Of a stretch of DNA of 64,000 nt, positions 26,259 through 34,474 are shown in pieces. A program made the translations under genes and the position numbers. Numbering within the stretch: position 1 is the first letter of the stretch; the number at the start of each line of letters is the position of its first letter. This stretch comes from CALDTK01 sp963837005. Lineage in GTDB: Bacteria; Bacteroidota; Bacteroidia; Chitinophagales; Saprospiraceae. The notes beneath the pieces are model-generated. The model ran no database searches. It saw only the letters and a list, made by a program, of their open reading frames with translations, and was not told the DNA's origin. Location: assembly GCA_963837005.1 (NCBI GenBank), contig CAWIMC010000020.1, positions 434,001 through 498,000 of the forward strand, in the 5' to 3' direction.

Positions 26259-27188
26259 TTAGGCCTTGATCAGCGCCAGTTTGTCTTGCACGGCGCGCAC
26301 GGCCTCGGCCTGCTTTTCGATCTCGGTTTGTTTGTTGGCCGTCTCTGCCTGACCGGCCTTGATGTTCGCCTCCGAATTCTCGATGGTCTGATTAGCGCGC
26401 TCGATGTCGCGACGGGCGTTTTCGATGTCGCGCTCGGCGCGCTCGATGTCCTTGAGGGTATTGGCGAGCTCCTTCTCGAGACGCGCCATCTGCTTTTGCT
26501 CGGTCTCGAGCTCCTCGTTGACGACGGCGCGGCGCAGCAGCACATGGTACTCGGTGAGCAAACGCTCGGTGGCTTCGATGTCGCGTTGCGCGCTCACCGG
26601 CCCGATAAACTCCCCGCGGTACCGCACCCAGATCCGCGCCAGCACATCGTTGCCGCGCTCGTCGAAGTCGGCGTACACGTCCACTGGGTCCGAGCCCCCG
26701 ATCGAGCGCACCACGACGGCCTCTGCCTTGAGGGACTCCGGCTTGGAGCGCTTGACCTTCCCGCCGTACTCCTTCATGAGATCCTTCCACACCGAGGCGG
26801 CCAGCTTCTTGTCGGCCCCCTCGACGGTGGTCGAGAAGGAGTTAAAGCTCCCCTCGGACATCGACTTGAGTTCGGGGGTGACGAGGATCGGCGGCGGGGC
26901 CTCGACGTAGCGGGTTTGCTCGACGTAGCGCGTCTCCTGGACGAGGGTCTCCGCCTGCGGCTGGCGGACCTGGGGCGGCACGGGCGTGCCCCGGGGGACT
27001 TGCACGTAGACCGTGTCGCGGGCTGCGGGCGCGGGCACCTGTACGTACACCGGCGTCTGGGCCGGCGGCGGGGCCTGGACGTAGATCGTGTCCTGGGCGG
27101 CGGCCAAGTCGGGGAGGGCGGCTTTCGCCAAAACCAGCGCTGTCGTGAGTGAGTACATCTGTAGACTGCGTCCAAATTCTTTCTGCAT
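26259..27188 (-). CDS. Exported coiled-coil protein of unknown function
   Basis: A 309-residue protein with a signal peptide ending about residue 32 (MYSLTTALVLAKAALPDLAAAQ), a low-complexity region with repeated TVYVQVP/TRYVE units (about 35-100), a globular part (about 110-220; GADKKLAASVWKDLMKEYGGKVKRSK, VYADFDERGNDVLARIWVRY) and a C-terminal coiled coil (about 220-305; EQKQMARLEKELANTLKDIERAERDIENARRDIERAN). No enzyme motif was seen. The motif at 27120-27134 encodes the VLAKA of the signal peptide. ATG 27188 is chosen because the signal peptide follows it; the longer ORF adds 25 unrelated residues. Confidence 0.75.
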   Translation of the reverse strand: MQKEFGRSLQMYSLTTALVLAKAALPDLAAAQDTIYVQAPPPAQTPVYVQVPAPAARDTVYVQVPRGTPVPPQVRQPQAETLVQETRYVEQTRYVEAPPPILVTPELKSMSEGSFNSFSTTVEGADKKLAASVWKDLMKEYGGKVKRSKPESLKAEAVVVRSIGGSDPVDVYADFDERGNDVLARIWVRYRGEFIGPVSAQRDIEATERLLTEYHVLLRRAVVNEELETEQKQMARLEKELANTLKDIERAERDIENARRDIERANQTIENSEANIKAGQAETANKQTEIEKQAEAVRAVQDKLALIKA

Positions 27189-27246
27189 GGGTGGGAATAT
27201 AGGGTATAGATGCACGACGCCGACGATGGTCACTCCCACAACACAA

Positions 27247-27278
27247 ACGCCCCCGCCAGCCAAAGCTCGCGGGGGCGT
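27247..27278 (-). terminator. Probable rho-independent terminator for ferritin-like operon
   Basis: ACGCCCCCG (27247-27255) pairs with CGGGGGCGT (27270-27278). On the minus strand the stem is followed by TTTGTGTTGT. It lies 40 bases after the stop of the minus-strand ferritin-like gene. Confidence 0.6.
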
Positions 27279-27317
27279 CGTACGTCCCGATCGAAATCAG
27301 ATGAGGCGAGTGCCTTC

Positions 27318-28133
27318 TTATTGAATAAAGAGCTCCGCGATAGCAGTGACCTCATCGGTAGTGAGGGGCTCATCGTACGCTTCAGTGATCTGCTCTGCGG
27401 TTACCCCACCGGAGAAGGGCGCTGCGGAAGCGTTGACCCCGAGTTGGGTGACGTTGTTCTCTCCTTTGTAGTTAGGGTACGTCGGGGCACCTGGCATAAG
27501 GCCGTCCTCGAACGGGATCCAACCTTGCTTACCGCGAATCTCGCGGATTTTAGCTGCGTGACGCGCCTCCACCGAGTGAATCTGGAGCGCTGCGGTCAGG
27601 AGTCCACCGGCACCGAGCAAAAACGGAGCCTGGCCTTTATAAGCGCGCACACCAGTATCCTCTAGCGTCTGTGAGACGGCGAGGAAAGTCTCCTGGTTGG
27701 TAAAGACGTCCGCAAAGGTGCCTTTCGCCGTAAAGTCGAACGAGGGCTTGGCAATAGGTGTACCTCCGGCGCCGGTGATGGCGGTCCGCAGGAAGGCCAC
27801 GTGCTGCGACTCGTGCTTGCTGATTTGCTCGACGGTCGAACGGGTGTCCCCTGTTAGGAAACCACTGGTCGCCAGACCGGCTTTGTAAAACTCATCCTCG
27901 AGGTACTCGAGCAGAAGTGCGAAGTTGAACACGTCGACCGCGGTGCGGCCGGTGCCCTGCGCGGAGACAGTGGTGGACATCCCGGTGGCCATCCCGAAGG
28001 GCACGGCTACTTTGGCGAGGTCGATGGCGAGGTCGCCCATGCGGCCGAAGGCGGCACGGCGGGAGGTGGGGGAGGTCAGCGCGTGTGCCTCTTCCACCTT
28101 CGTAAAGGAATCAAGGAGATTCAGGAATTTCAT
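27318..28133 (-). CDS. Ferritin-like domain protein
   Basis: A 271-residue protein of the ferritin-like family common in tandem pairs (Ferritin_2 type). Helical stretches carry metal-ligand-like acidic/His residues: FNFALLLEYLEDEFYKAGL, ISKHESQHVAFLRTAI, FLAVSQTLEDTGVRAYKGQ and LQIHSVEARHAAKIREIRG. An internal hydrophobic stretch near residues 38-60 (LAKVAVPFGMATGMSTTVSAQ) may act as a signal. It is the second gene of a two-gene operon, 21 bases after its paralogue. The role, perhaps desiccation or oxidative stress protection, is inferred only from the fold. TATA-like promoter elements were not identified. Confidence 0.82.
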   Translation of the reverse strand: MKFLNLLDSFTKVEEAHALTSPTSRRAAFGRMGDLAIDLAKVAVPFGMATGMSTTVSAQGTGRTAVDVFNFALLLEYLEDEFYKAGLATSGFLTGDTRSTVEQISKHESQHVAFLRTAITGAGGTPIAKPSFDFTAKGTFADVFTNQETFLAVSQTLEDTGVRAYKGQAPFLLGAGGLLTAALQIHSVEARHAAKIREIRGKQGWIPFEDGLMPGAPTYPNYKGENNVTQLGVNASAAPFSGGVTAEQITEAYDEPLTTDEVTAIAELFIQ

Positions 28134-28154
28134 ATCGTAGGTATTGAGGGGGGC

Positions 28155-28877
28155 TTAGGCAGGGAGATTGCTGGCGTCGATCTTGGTGGTGATGAAGTCA
28201 CCGGCCATCATGAGCACCTCAGAGGGCATTCGGGCTTTGTCGAGGCCGTTGGCATCGATGGTGTCGCTATTGGCGAAAGCCTGTGGGTTGCCGGGCTCGA
28301 CGAGGCTCCGGATCACGGAAGCGTGGCGCGCCTCCACGGAGACGATCTTGCCCGCGAGTCCGAGGTAGTCGGCATTCTTGAGCAGCATACCGGCACCGTT
28401 ATAGGCCGAGACACCGAGGTCTTCGAAGGTCTTGGCGGTGTTGAGGACGCTGGTGCGGTTGCCGAAGTCAATCGACGAGAAGTCGACTTCCAAAGCCGGA
28501 ATGGCCGTGCCGACCGTCGGGATGACGTTCTTGAAGAAGTCGCGGTGGGCGCGCTCGTGGGCTTCGAGATCGACGAAGATGGCTTTCTCCGCGGCGTTAG
28601 CGCCTGCAAAGTAGCCGCCGGTGAGGACCTGCGCGTAGAAGGCCGCCTCGAGTTGCTCGAGGGCGTAGGCGTAGTTGAGAATACCAACATCGCCAGAGCC
28701 GAGGTCAACAGTGTCGCTGATCAGCATGTCGTCGTCGTCCTCACAGGCGGCGAGGAGGATGCTGGCGCTCGCGAGACCGATACCGGACTTTTTAAAGAAG
28801 GCGCGACGGGATTTGCCGATGGCGAAGGCCGCGGGGCTTCCGCTCTGCCCGCCCGTCTTTTGGGTTGTAAAACTCAT
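28155..28877 (-). CDS. Ferritin-like domain protein with Tat-type lipoprotein signal
   Basis: A 240-residue paralogue of the following gene. The N terminus KSRRAFFKKSGIGLASASILLAAC combines a twin-arginine motif with a lipobox Cys, so it should be exported folded by Tat and lipidated. The ferritin-like bundle follows: ILNYAYALEQLEAAFYAQVLTGG, FVDLEAHERAHRDFFKNV, TAKTFEDLGVSAYNGAG and IVSVEARHASVIRSL, with Glu and His in the ligand positions. Tat export fits a protein that binds its metal in the cytoplasm. A variant motif at 28267-28281 (TATT instead of TTTT) encodes QAFANSD. Confidence 0.85.
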   Translation of the reverse strand: MSFTTQKTGGQSGSPAAFAIGKSRRAFFKKSGIGLASASILLAACEDDDDMLISDTVDLGSGDVGILNYAYALEQLEAAFYAQVLTGGYFAGANAAEKAIFVDLEAHERAHRDFFKNVIPTVGTAIPALEVDFSSIDFGNRTSVLNTAKTFEDLGVSAYNGAGMLLKNADYLGLAGKIVSVEARHASVIRSLVEPGNPQAFANSDTIDANGLDKARMPSEVLMMAGDFITTKIDASNLPA

Positions 28878-29105
28878 AGGGGTTATTGTTGAAATGTAAC
28901 AAGTTGGCTACGGCCGGAGCCGGCGCACGGTTTGCCCAACGCCAACCCAGAAAATTTTGTGCAGCGTGGACAACCAGCAATCGCGATTTGGTCCACTATC
29001 CGACACGCGGGCCATTAACCTCACGAACGACGCTGTTTAGCAGGCGGGGCTACCGCGAATCACGTATGCAGGCTGCCTGCTGCTAGACGGGCGATTACGA
29101 CGGGC

Positions 29106-29477
29106 CTACAGGGTGTCCTTTAGAAAGGGCCTGAGCTTCAACGTGTCGTTTGGCCGCAGCAGCGGCGGCTCCGTCGGGCGCGGGGGGCGCACGGGTCGTT
29201 CGAGTTCGATGTGTTTGGCGAAAGCGTAATCGCGGATCAGGGTATCGGCCACGAGCTGCGCCTCCTTCAGCGCCCGCGACAGGCACTCCGCCTCCCGACG
29301 CGCCCGCCAACTGTCTAGCTTTTTGCCCACTTCGGCGGCGACGCGCTCTTCGCTGCTCAGGGCATCCGGGTTTTGGCGACAGCCGCCGCCCACCACCGAC
29401 AGGCACGAAAGCAGGGCGATCGCTCCCCAGGCCAGCCCCTGCCTCACGCGGTAGTATGTAGAATACTTATTGTCCAC
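29106..29477 (-). CDS. Small hypothetical lipoprotein
   Basis: A 123-residue protein with a hydrophobic N-terminal segment (AWGAIALLSCLSVVGGGC) that looks like a lipoprotein signal, then a charged helical part (SSEERVAAEVGKKLDSWRARREAECLSRALKEAQLVADTLIRDYAFAKHIELERP) and a Pro-rich tail. I do not recognise a family. It overlaps the preceding minus-strand gene by 11 bases and is the last gene of the lptB cluster. Two motif variants lie inside: 29212-29226 (AFAKHI) and 29370-29384 (GCRQNPD, right after the lipobox Cys). Confidence 0.6.
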   Translation of the reverse strand: MDNKYSTYYRVRQGLAWGAIALLSCLSVVGGGCRQNPDALSSEERVAAEVGKKLDSWRARREAECLSRALKEAQLVADTLIRDYAFAKHIELERPVRPPRPTEPPLLRPNDTLKLRPFLKDTL

Positions 29478-29721
29478 GCGGCAAGGACGCTTGACGTTCG
29501 ATGTCCCCGAGGCGCACTTCGTACAGGCTGTCGGCGAAGTAGGCCACGAGGTCGGGTTGACGCATTTCGCAGAGGCTGTCCGTGAGGCTGGCCAAGGTCC
29601 GCACGGAGTCGGCGTAGCCCTGGGCGACGAGTTCGCGTTCCGTATTCGAGAGCGGTCGCGGCGCTGAGTCTTCGCAGGCGAAGGTCACCGCGCTCAGGCC
29701 GAGCAAGAAGGCCCACCTCAT
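29467..29721 (-). CDS. Small hypothetical lipoprotein coupled to lptB
   Basis: An 84-residue protein: MRWAFLLGLSAVTFAC is a short lipoprotein signal, followed by a helical charged region (LSNTERELVAQGYADSVRTLASLTDSLCEMRQPDLVAYFADSLYEV). Its start overlaps the lptB stop as ATGA, which suggests translational coupling. No family was recognised. Neighbourhood alone hints at an envelope role. Confidence 0.6.
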   Translation of the reverse strand: MRWAFLLGLSAVTFACEDSAPRPLSNTERELVAQGYADSVRTLASLTDSLCEMRQPDLVAYFADSLYEVRLGDIERQASLPRGQ

Positions 29722-30467
29722 ACCTCGGGTGCGCGAGCGGCGCGTTTGCGGAGTTCGAAGTTTTGCCCGAGGTACACCTTGCGGACCAGCTCATCGGCGG
29801 CGAGCTCCTCGGCGGAACCAGACTTCAGGATGGCCCCGTCGAACATCAGGTAGGTCCGGTCGGTGATGCTCAGGGTCTCCTGCACGTTGTGGTCGGTGAT
29901 GAGGATGCCGATGTTGCGGGTCTTGAGTTGCGCGACGATGCTCTGGATGTCTTCCACGGCGATAGGGTCGATCCCGGCGAAGGGCTCGTCGAGCAAGATG
30001 AACTTCGGGTCCGTCGCCAGGGCGCGTGCGATCTCGGTGCGTCTGCGCTCCCCGCCGGAGAGCTTGTCGCCGGGGTTGGAGGCGACTTTGTGGAGCCTGA
30101 ACTCGTCGATCAGCGACTCGAGCTTGTCGCGCTGCTCGGCCTTCGAGAGGTCGGTCATCTCGAGCACCGCCTTGATGTTTTCCGAAACGGTCAGCTTGCG
30201 GAACACGCTCGGCTCCTGCGGGAGGTAGCCGACGCCGCGCTGAGCCCGCCGGTACATCGGGAGGCTGGTGATGTCCTCATCGTCGAGGAAAACCCGGCCC
30301 TGCGTCGGGCGCACGAAACCGACGCACATGTAGAAGGTGGTCGTTTTGCCGGCGCCGTTGGGACCGAGCAGACCGACAATCTCGCCCTGGTTGACGTCGA
30401 TAGACACGCCTCTCACTACCGTGCGAGAGCCGTAGCGCTTGATGAGGTTGTCGGAGCGGAGTTGCAC
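29718..30467 (-). CDS. lptB: LPS export ABC transporter ATP-binding protein LptB
   Basis: A 249-residue ABC ATPase: Walker A GLLGPNGAGKTTTFYM, Q-loop region LPQEPSVFRKLTV, signature LSGGERRRTEIARAL, Walker B FILLDEPFAGIDPIAVEDI and H-loop LITDHNVQETL. The GGERRR signature and DEPFAGIDP are typical of LptB, which powers lipopolysaccharide transport from the inner membrane to the LptDE translocon with LptFG. Those partners are not in the window. The 5' flank carries a TTGG microsatellite ending about 26 bases upstream of the start, so expression could vary with repeat number (inference). Confidence 0.93.
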   Translation of the reverse strand: MQLRSDNLIKRYGSRTVVRGVSIDVNQGEIVGLLGPNGAGKTTTFYMCVGFVRPTQGRVFLDDEDITSLPMYRRAQRGVGYLPQEPSVFRKLTVSENIKAVLEMTDLSKAEQRDKLESLIDEFRLHKVASNPGDKLSGGERRRTEIARALATDPKFILLDEPFAGIDPIAVEDIQSIVAQLKTRNIGILITDHNVQETLSITDRTYLMFDGAILKSGSAEELAADELVRKVYLGQNFELRKRAARAPEV

Positions 30468-30493
30468 GAGAGAAGGGTTGTTTTGTAGGGGGT

Positions 30494-30566
30494 GGTTGGT
30501 TGGTTGGTTGGTTGGTTGTTGTTGGTTGGTTGGTTGGTTGGTTGGTTGGTTGGTTGGTTGGTTGGT
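30494..30566. repeat. TTGG tetranucleotide microsatellite
   Basis: About 17 GGTT units, interrupted once by a GTT triplet near 30516-30521, fill the gap between the Ig-like lipoprotein stop and the lptB start. Such tracts are prone to slipped-strand changes. Confidence 0.9.
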
Positions 30567-30578
30567 GGGGACACGGCG

Positions 30579-32225
30579 CTACTCACCAAGCCCGATCCGC
30601 TGCTCCACGGTCCAGTCCGCCCGCACCTGCTCGATGGGGTAAACGCGCACGCGTTCGGGTTGGGTGCGGCGGCGTGGGTCGCCGGGGGAGTAGCGGCCAT
30701 CGCGGTCGGCGTCGAAGGTGACACGCAGAGTGTAGGTCTCGGGCGGGAGACGACGCAGCACGCGCGTCTCGGTGGCCGCGGCGCTGTCGATGCGCAAGCT
30801 CCGCTCGACGGTGCCCTGTGCATCGAGAACTTCTACGATGTAGGCGTCGCCCACCGTGAGACTGTCGAGGCTCAAGGTCAGTTGGCCGAAGGCCGTGGCT
30901 CGCTTTGGACGCAAGTCGATAGCGACCGTATCTCGGTTGCTCTGCTCAAAATAGCCCCGTACTGCGCCCGGCAGCAGCTGGACGGCGTACCTGCTCACCG
31001 TGTCGCTCGGGTAGCGCCAGAGCAGTCGTCGTCGGTCGATCGTGTCGATCGTAAACATACCCTGGGCATAGGCGGCGCTGTCGACCCCCACGGTGAGGCT
31101 GTCCAGGTCGATGCTCATGAGGGGAGCATTGAAGGCTTGCGCCAAAACCGTCTCGCCCGCCAGCGTCTGGCCGCTTCCGCGGGCACGCAGCGGCGGTGGG
31201 ACAGCGCTGATCGTGCGGCGCAGGGCAACGGTGTCGGTCCGGTCCTCAAACCGTATGAGCACTTCTTCCAGCGAGTCGAGCGGCGGCTGGTAGGCGACGA
31301 AGAGCGTGTCGCCGTCCTCTATGCGGGCCACGATCTCCCCGGGGAACTCGACCAGCGTCATCGCCGCGGCGGCGGGGCGGTTGAGCGTCAGACGGAGGTA
31401 GCCGGGGTAGAGCTGTTCGCCGCGCACCACGCGAAAGGGCGCAAAGGTGGCCGAAGACTGCAGCTGGTAGCTCGTGTCGGGCGCGGTCGCACTTACCGTC
31501 ACCAGGTCTTCGGCGAAAGCCAACTCTTCCTCGCCCTCGTTCAGACGGTAGTTGTTGTTCTCGTCCAGGTAGGCGGCCAGCTGGTACCTGCCCGGCGAGA
31601 GGTAGTCTAGCAAGAAGGTACCCGACGAGTCGGTCGTCGTGAAGTAGTCCGGGGCGACTTTCGTCAAAACCGTATCCTCCGCCGACCGGTAGAGCCCCAC
31701 GAGCGCCCCGATGACGGGTTTTGCCGTAAGGCTCTCGGTTACCGCCCCCCGCAGCTCGAGCGAGTCGAGGTACTCGCCCGTCGAAAACACGTACCGCAGG
31801 CCAGGGGCCACGTTGCCCTCGTTGAGGTCCTGCACGGTGTTCCCGAACTGCAATTGGTAGGTCGTCGAGTCCCGGTACACCACCTCTGACAGATCCACCG
31901 TCACGCGCCGTCCGCGCTGCACGAAGGTCGGCTTCCCGCTCACGGGTGTCGGCGTCAGGATCACGTTGCGCGAGGCATCCTTGAGCACGACGTACTCATC
32001 GAACTCCAGCACGAGTTCTGACGGCTGGGCATTGAGCTGGAAGTTGGCCGTCGAGTTGAGCGTATCGAGCACCGGCGGCGCAATGTCCACCGGCCCCCCC
32101 TTCGGACTAGAGATGATCGCGCAGGAGGTAGAAAGGGTCAACCCCAAGGCAGTTAGCGTGACACTAAGCGGCTTTCGCCAAAACGAATGGCAAACGAATG
32201 GAGACGAGACGAGGAGCGGGGGCAT
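30579..32225 (-). CDS. Ig-like domain lipoprotein (SbsA Ig-like / Big_5 type)
   Basis: A 548-residue lipoprotein: the signal ends in LTLSTSC (Cys about 36). An Ig-like domain follows with the typical Bacteroidota opening GGPVDIAPPVLD, then LVLEFDEYVVLKDASRNVILTP (about 45-150), a carboxypeptidase-regulatory-like module (about 155-235; GALVGLYR, FLLDYLSPGRYQLAAYLDENNNYRLNEGEE) and further beta-rich repeats ending VRVYPIEQVRADWTVEQRI. Proteins with this layout are common next to envelope genes but have no assigned function. Five hairpin copies are embedded (31134, 31507, 31656, 31718, 32170), including one just before the lipobox (SFWRKPLS). Confidence 0.8.
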   Translation of the reverse strand: MPPLLVSSPFVCHSFWRKPLSVTLTALGLTLSTSCAIISSPKGGPVDIAPPVLDTLNSTANFQLNAQPSELVLEFDEYVVLKDASRNVILTPTPVSGKPTFVQRGRRVTVDLSEVVYRDSTTYQLQFGNTVQDLNEGNVAPGLRYVFSTGEYLDSLELRGAVTESLTAKPVIGALVGLYRSAEDTVLTKVAPDYFTTTDSSGTFLLDYLSPGRYQLAAYLDENNNYRLNEGEEELAFAEDLVTVSATAPDTSYQLQSSATFAPFRVVRGEQLYPGYLRLTLNRPAAAAMTLVEFPGEIVARIEDGDTLFVAYQPPLDSLEEVLIRFEDRTDTVALRRTISAVPPPLRARGSGQTLAGETVLAQAFNAPLMSIDLDSLTVGVDSAAYAQGMFTIDTIDRRRLLWRYPSDTVSRYAVQLLPGAVRGYFEQSNRDTVAIDLRPKRATAFGQLTLSLDSLTVGDAYIVEVLDAQGTVERSLRIDSAAATETRVLRRLPPETYTLRVTFDADRDGRYSPGDPRRRTQPERVRVYPIEQVRADWTVEQRIGLGE

Positions 32226-32319
32226 CGGCGGGCAAAGAACGTTGACCAGGGGTAGAACGTGCGGGGCTCGCCGTTCGCGTTGGCGGAAGAGCCGATTCGT
32301 GCCACCTCGCCCCCGAGCA

Positions 32320-32848
32320 TCACCGCGCTAAGAACTCCTCCCGAAAGAGTTCCAGCTCCTCCAACTCCCGCACCACGAAACGCTCGAAGAGCCTATCGCC
32401 CACACTCCCCCGCAGCGCCGAAATCCCAACGTCGATGAGGCGCAATCCCGTCGAGGTAAGGAAGATATTGTCGTAACGAAGGCCAGGCATATCGGACGGT
32501 CTGCGCAGGTCGCGGTGGCAAAATCCCGCCGTATGCAAAGCCCGCAGCTCTTCCTCGAACACGTCGAGCCACAGCAGGCGGCGCTGCTGCTCATAGGCGC
32601 GGAAGTCCATCGATCGGGAAGAGACGCTCCATGACGAGCATCTCGACGTCGAGCTCCTCGTTGACATCGAGACGCCTGAACTGTGCCACGAGGCCATTGA
32701 CTGCGTTGGCGGCCCGCATCTTCTCGGCCTCGGACCCGATCTCGGAGCGGGTGTTACCTAAGAACAACTTGCCAACCTCCTGCTCAGTCAACGCAACGAC
32801 GGTATTGTTGGCACCGGAGGATAGCGTGCGGGAATAGCGCATCGGCAT
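32320..32848 (-). pseudogene. Protein-kinase-fold protein, frameshifted
   Basis: Two overlapping minus-strand frames join near 32605. The first (ATG 32848) reads TVVALTEQEVGKLFLGNTRSEIGSEAEKMRAAN and VEMLVMERLFPID; the second reads DFRAYEQQRRLLWLDVFEEELRALHTAGFCHRDLRRP, YDNIFLTSTGLRLIDVGIS. HRDL, the following Asn and IDVG (in place of DFG) are the catalytic-loop and metal-binding motifs of the protein kinase fold, in a compact protein of about 175 residues. Substrate is unknown. The frames would join with a small indel at ATCGATGGACTTC. A TACTTTC box lies just upstream of the ATG. Confidence 0.65.
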
Positions 32849-32901
32849 GGGGTGAAAGTAGCCCCCTCAACATCACCCGCCCCACTCCTGTTACCGCCCT
32901 C

Positions 32902-34371
32902 ATGACGGCACCATACCACTCCGGGACGACAGACTACGACCTCCTCGTCATCGGCGGAGGCTCCGGCGGGCTCGGCGCCACCGGCATCGCGCGGGCCTTT
33001 GGACTACGGAGTCTCCTGATCGAGGCCAAGGCCGAGAACATCGGCGGCGACTGCCTCAACTACGGATGCGTCCCGTCGAAGGCCCTGATTCACGTGAGTC
33101 GTCTGGCGAAGCACGCGCGGGAGGCGAGCGCGTTTGGCCTGCGGGTCGAAGGTGAGGTGGACTTTGCGGCAGCCCTGCGGCACGTCCACGCGGCGCAAGC
33201 GCGGATCCGCGACCACGAGAGCGTCGAGTACCTCCGCGAGCACCAGGACCAGGAGGTGGTGGTAGGCTGGGCGAAGTTCACCGGGGCGAACACGATGCAG
33301 GTTGGAGACCGCCACTTCCGCGCCCGTCGCATCGTGCTGGCCACCGGTTCGCGACCGCGCAAGCTCGACGTGCCCGGCATCGAGGAGGTTGCCGGCCTGC
33401 ACACCAACCACACCTTCTTCGAGCGCGAGCGCCCTTTGCCGCAGCGCTTGCTCATCATCGGCGGCGGGGCCATCGGCTGCGAGATGGGGCAGGCAATGCA
33501 GCGGCTCGGGGCCGAGGTGACCATCGTGAATCGCGGCAAGCGCCTGCTGGAGCGCGAGCAGCACGATGTCGTCCGCCGACTACAGGACGTGTTGACGAGC
33601 GAGGGCGTGAGCGTTTTGCACGAAAGTGAGGTCACGGCTTTCCCGACCCCAACTACCGCTACCGTCGAAGGGCCGAACGGCACCCACACCCTGCGTTTTG
33701 ACGAATGTCTCCTCGCTGTCGGTCGCGATGAATCGGTGCAGGGCATGGACGTCGAAAAGGCCGGGATCGAGGTCGACGAGCACGGCGTGCTCAAGGTGGA
33801 CGAGCACTACCGCACCACCAACCCGCAGGTCTCCGCGGTCGGTGACGCGATGGGCCGCGAAAAGCTCAGTCACGGGGCCGAGATGCACAACCGCGACCTG
33901 ATCTACAATGACTTGGTGCCTTTCGGCAAAACCCACAGTTTAGAGGACTTCAGCTGGGTCACGTTTACGGACCCCGAGATCGCGACCTTCGGCTATACCG
34001 CCGAGCAGCTCCGCGATCAGGGCCGCGAATTTGAGACCATCGAGCAAGCCTTTACGGATGATGATCGCGCGATTACGGCGGGCTATGCGGACGTCGGCAA
34101 ACTCATCCTGTACGTCGAGCGCCGCGGCCTACTCCGCAGCAAATACCTCGTCGGCGGCACGATGATCGCGCCAGCTGCTGGAGAGATGATCCAAGAGTTG
34201 CAACTCGCAATGCAAGAGGGTGTGGGGCTAGGGGCGATCTTCAACAAAATCTACGCCTACCCGGTGGCGAGTCGCGTCAACCAGAAGGCCGTGTTTGAGG
34301 ATCGGAGAGGGAAGCTAAGCGAGGTGGCGCAGCAGCTGATCCGGGGCTGGTGGCGGTTCAGGGCGGGGTGA
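32902..34371 (+). CDS. FAD-dependent pyridine nucleotide-disulfide oxidoreductase
   Basis: A 489-residue flavoprotein of the class I disulfide reductase family (mercuric reductase/dihydrolipoamide dehydrogenase-like): FAD motif DLLVIGGGSGGLGATGIA, redox-active disulfide GGDCLNYGCVPSKALIH (Cys51, Cys56), NAD(P) motif LLIIGGGAIGCEMGQAMQRLG, second FAD motif VSAVGDAMG and the dimerisation domain. The usual C-terminal His-Glu dyad (HxxxxE) is not evident: the end reads IYAYPVASRVNQKAV. This is the form seen in mercuric-reductase-like proteins without a mercury-binding Cys pair. Substrate unknown. Motifs: 33613-33628 (VLHESEV) and 33918-33932 (PFGKTHS). Confidence 0.88.
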   Translation: MTAPYHSGTTDYDLLVIGGGSGGLGATGIARAFGLRSLLIEAKAENIGGDCLNYGCVPSKALIHVSRLAKHAREASAFGLRVEGEVDFAAALRHVHAAQARIRDHESVEYLREHQDQEVVVGWAKFTGANTMQVGDRHFRARRIVLATGSRPRKLDVPGIEEVAGLHTNHTFFERERPLPQRLLIIGGGAIGCEMGQAMQRLGAEVTIVNRGKRLLEREQHDVVRRLQDVLTSEGVSVLHESEVTAFPTPTTATVEGPNGTHTLRFDECLLAVGRDESVQGMDVEKAGIEVDEHGVLKVDEHYRTTNPQVSAVGDAMGREKLSHGAEMHNRDLIYNDLVPFGKTHSLEDFSWVTFTDPEIATFGYTAEQLRDQGREFETIEQAFTDDDRAITAGYADVGKLILYVERRGLLRSKYLVGGTMIAPAAGEMIQELQLAMQEGVGLGAIFNKIYAYPVASRVNQKAVFEDRRGKLSEVAQQLIRGWWRFRAG

Positions 34372-34408
34372 GGGCCGTTCCACCATTCGGAAATGGTCGA
34401 ACGGCCCT
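34371..34408. terminator. Stem-loop overlapping the oxidoreductase stop codon
   Basis: AGGGCCGTTC pairs with GAACGGCCCT and ACCATT with AATGGT, with one C-C mismatch and a CGGA loop. It could terminate the upstream gene, though no U-tract follows. The loop and inner stem are shared with the palindrome at 16699-16728. Confidence 0.65.
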
Positions 34409-34474
34409 CCATAACGGATCGAACCCACGCCTTCCCGATAACCTTTCACCAATTACACCTCAACACCCCACGCC

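Noticed and set aside
28878..29105. tRNA or small RNA gene in the gap upstream of the ferritin-like operon
   Set aside because: No cloverleaf or T-loop (GTTCGA) in a suitable context was found.
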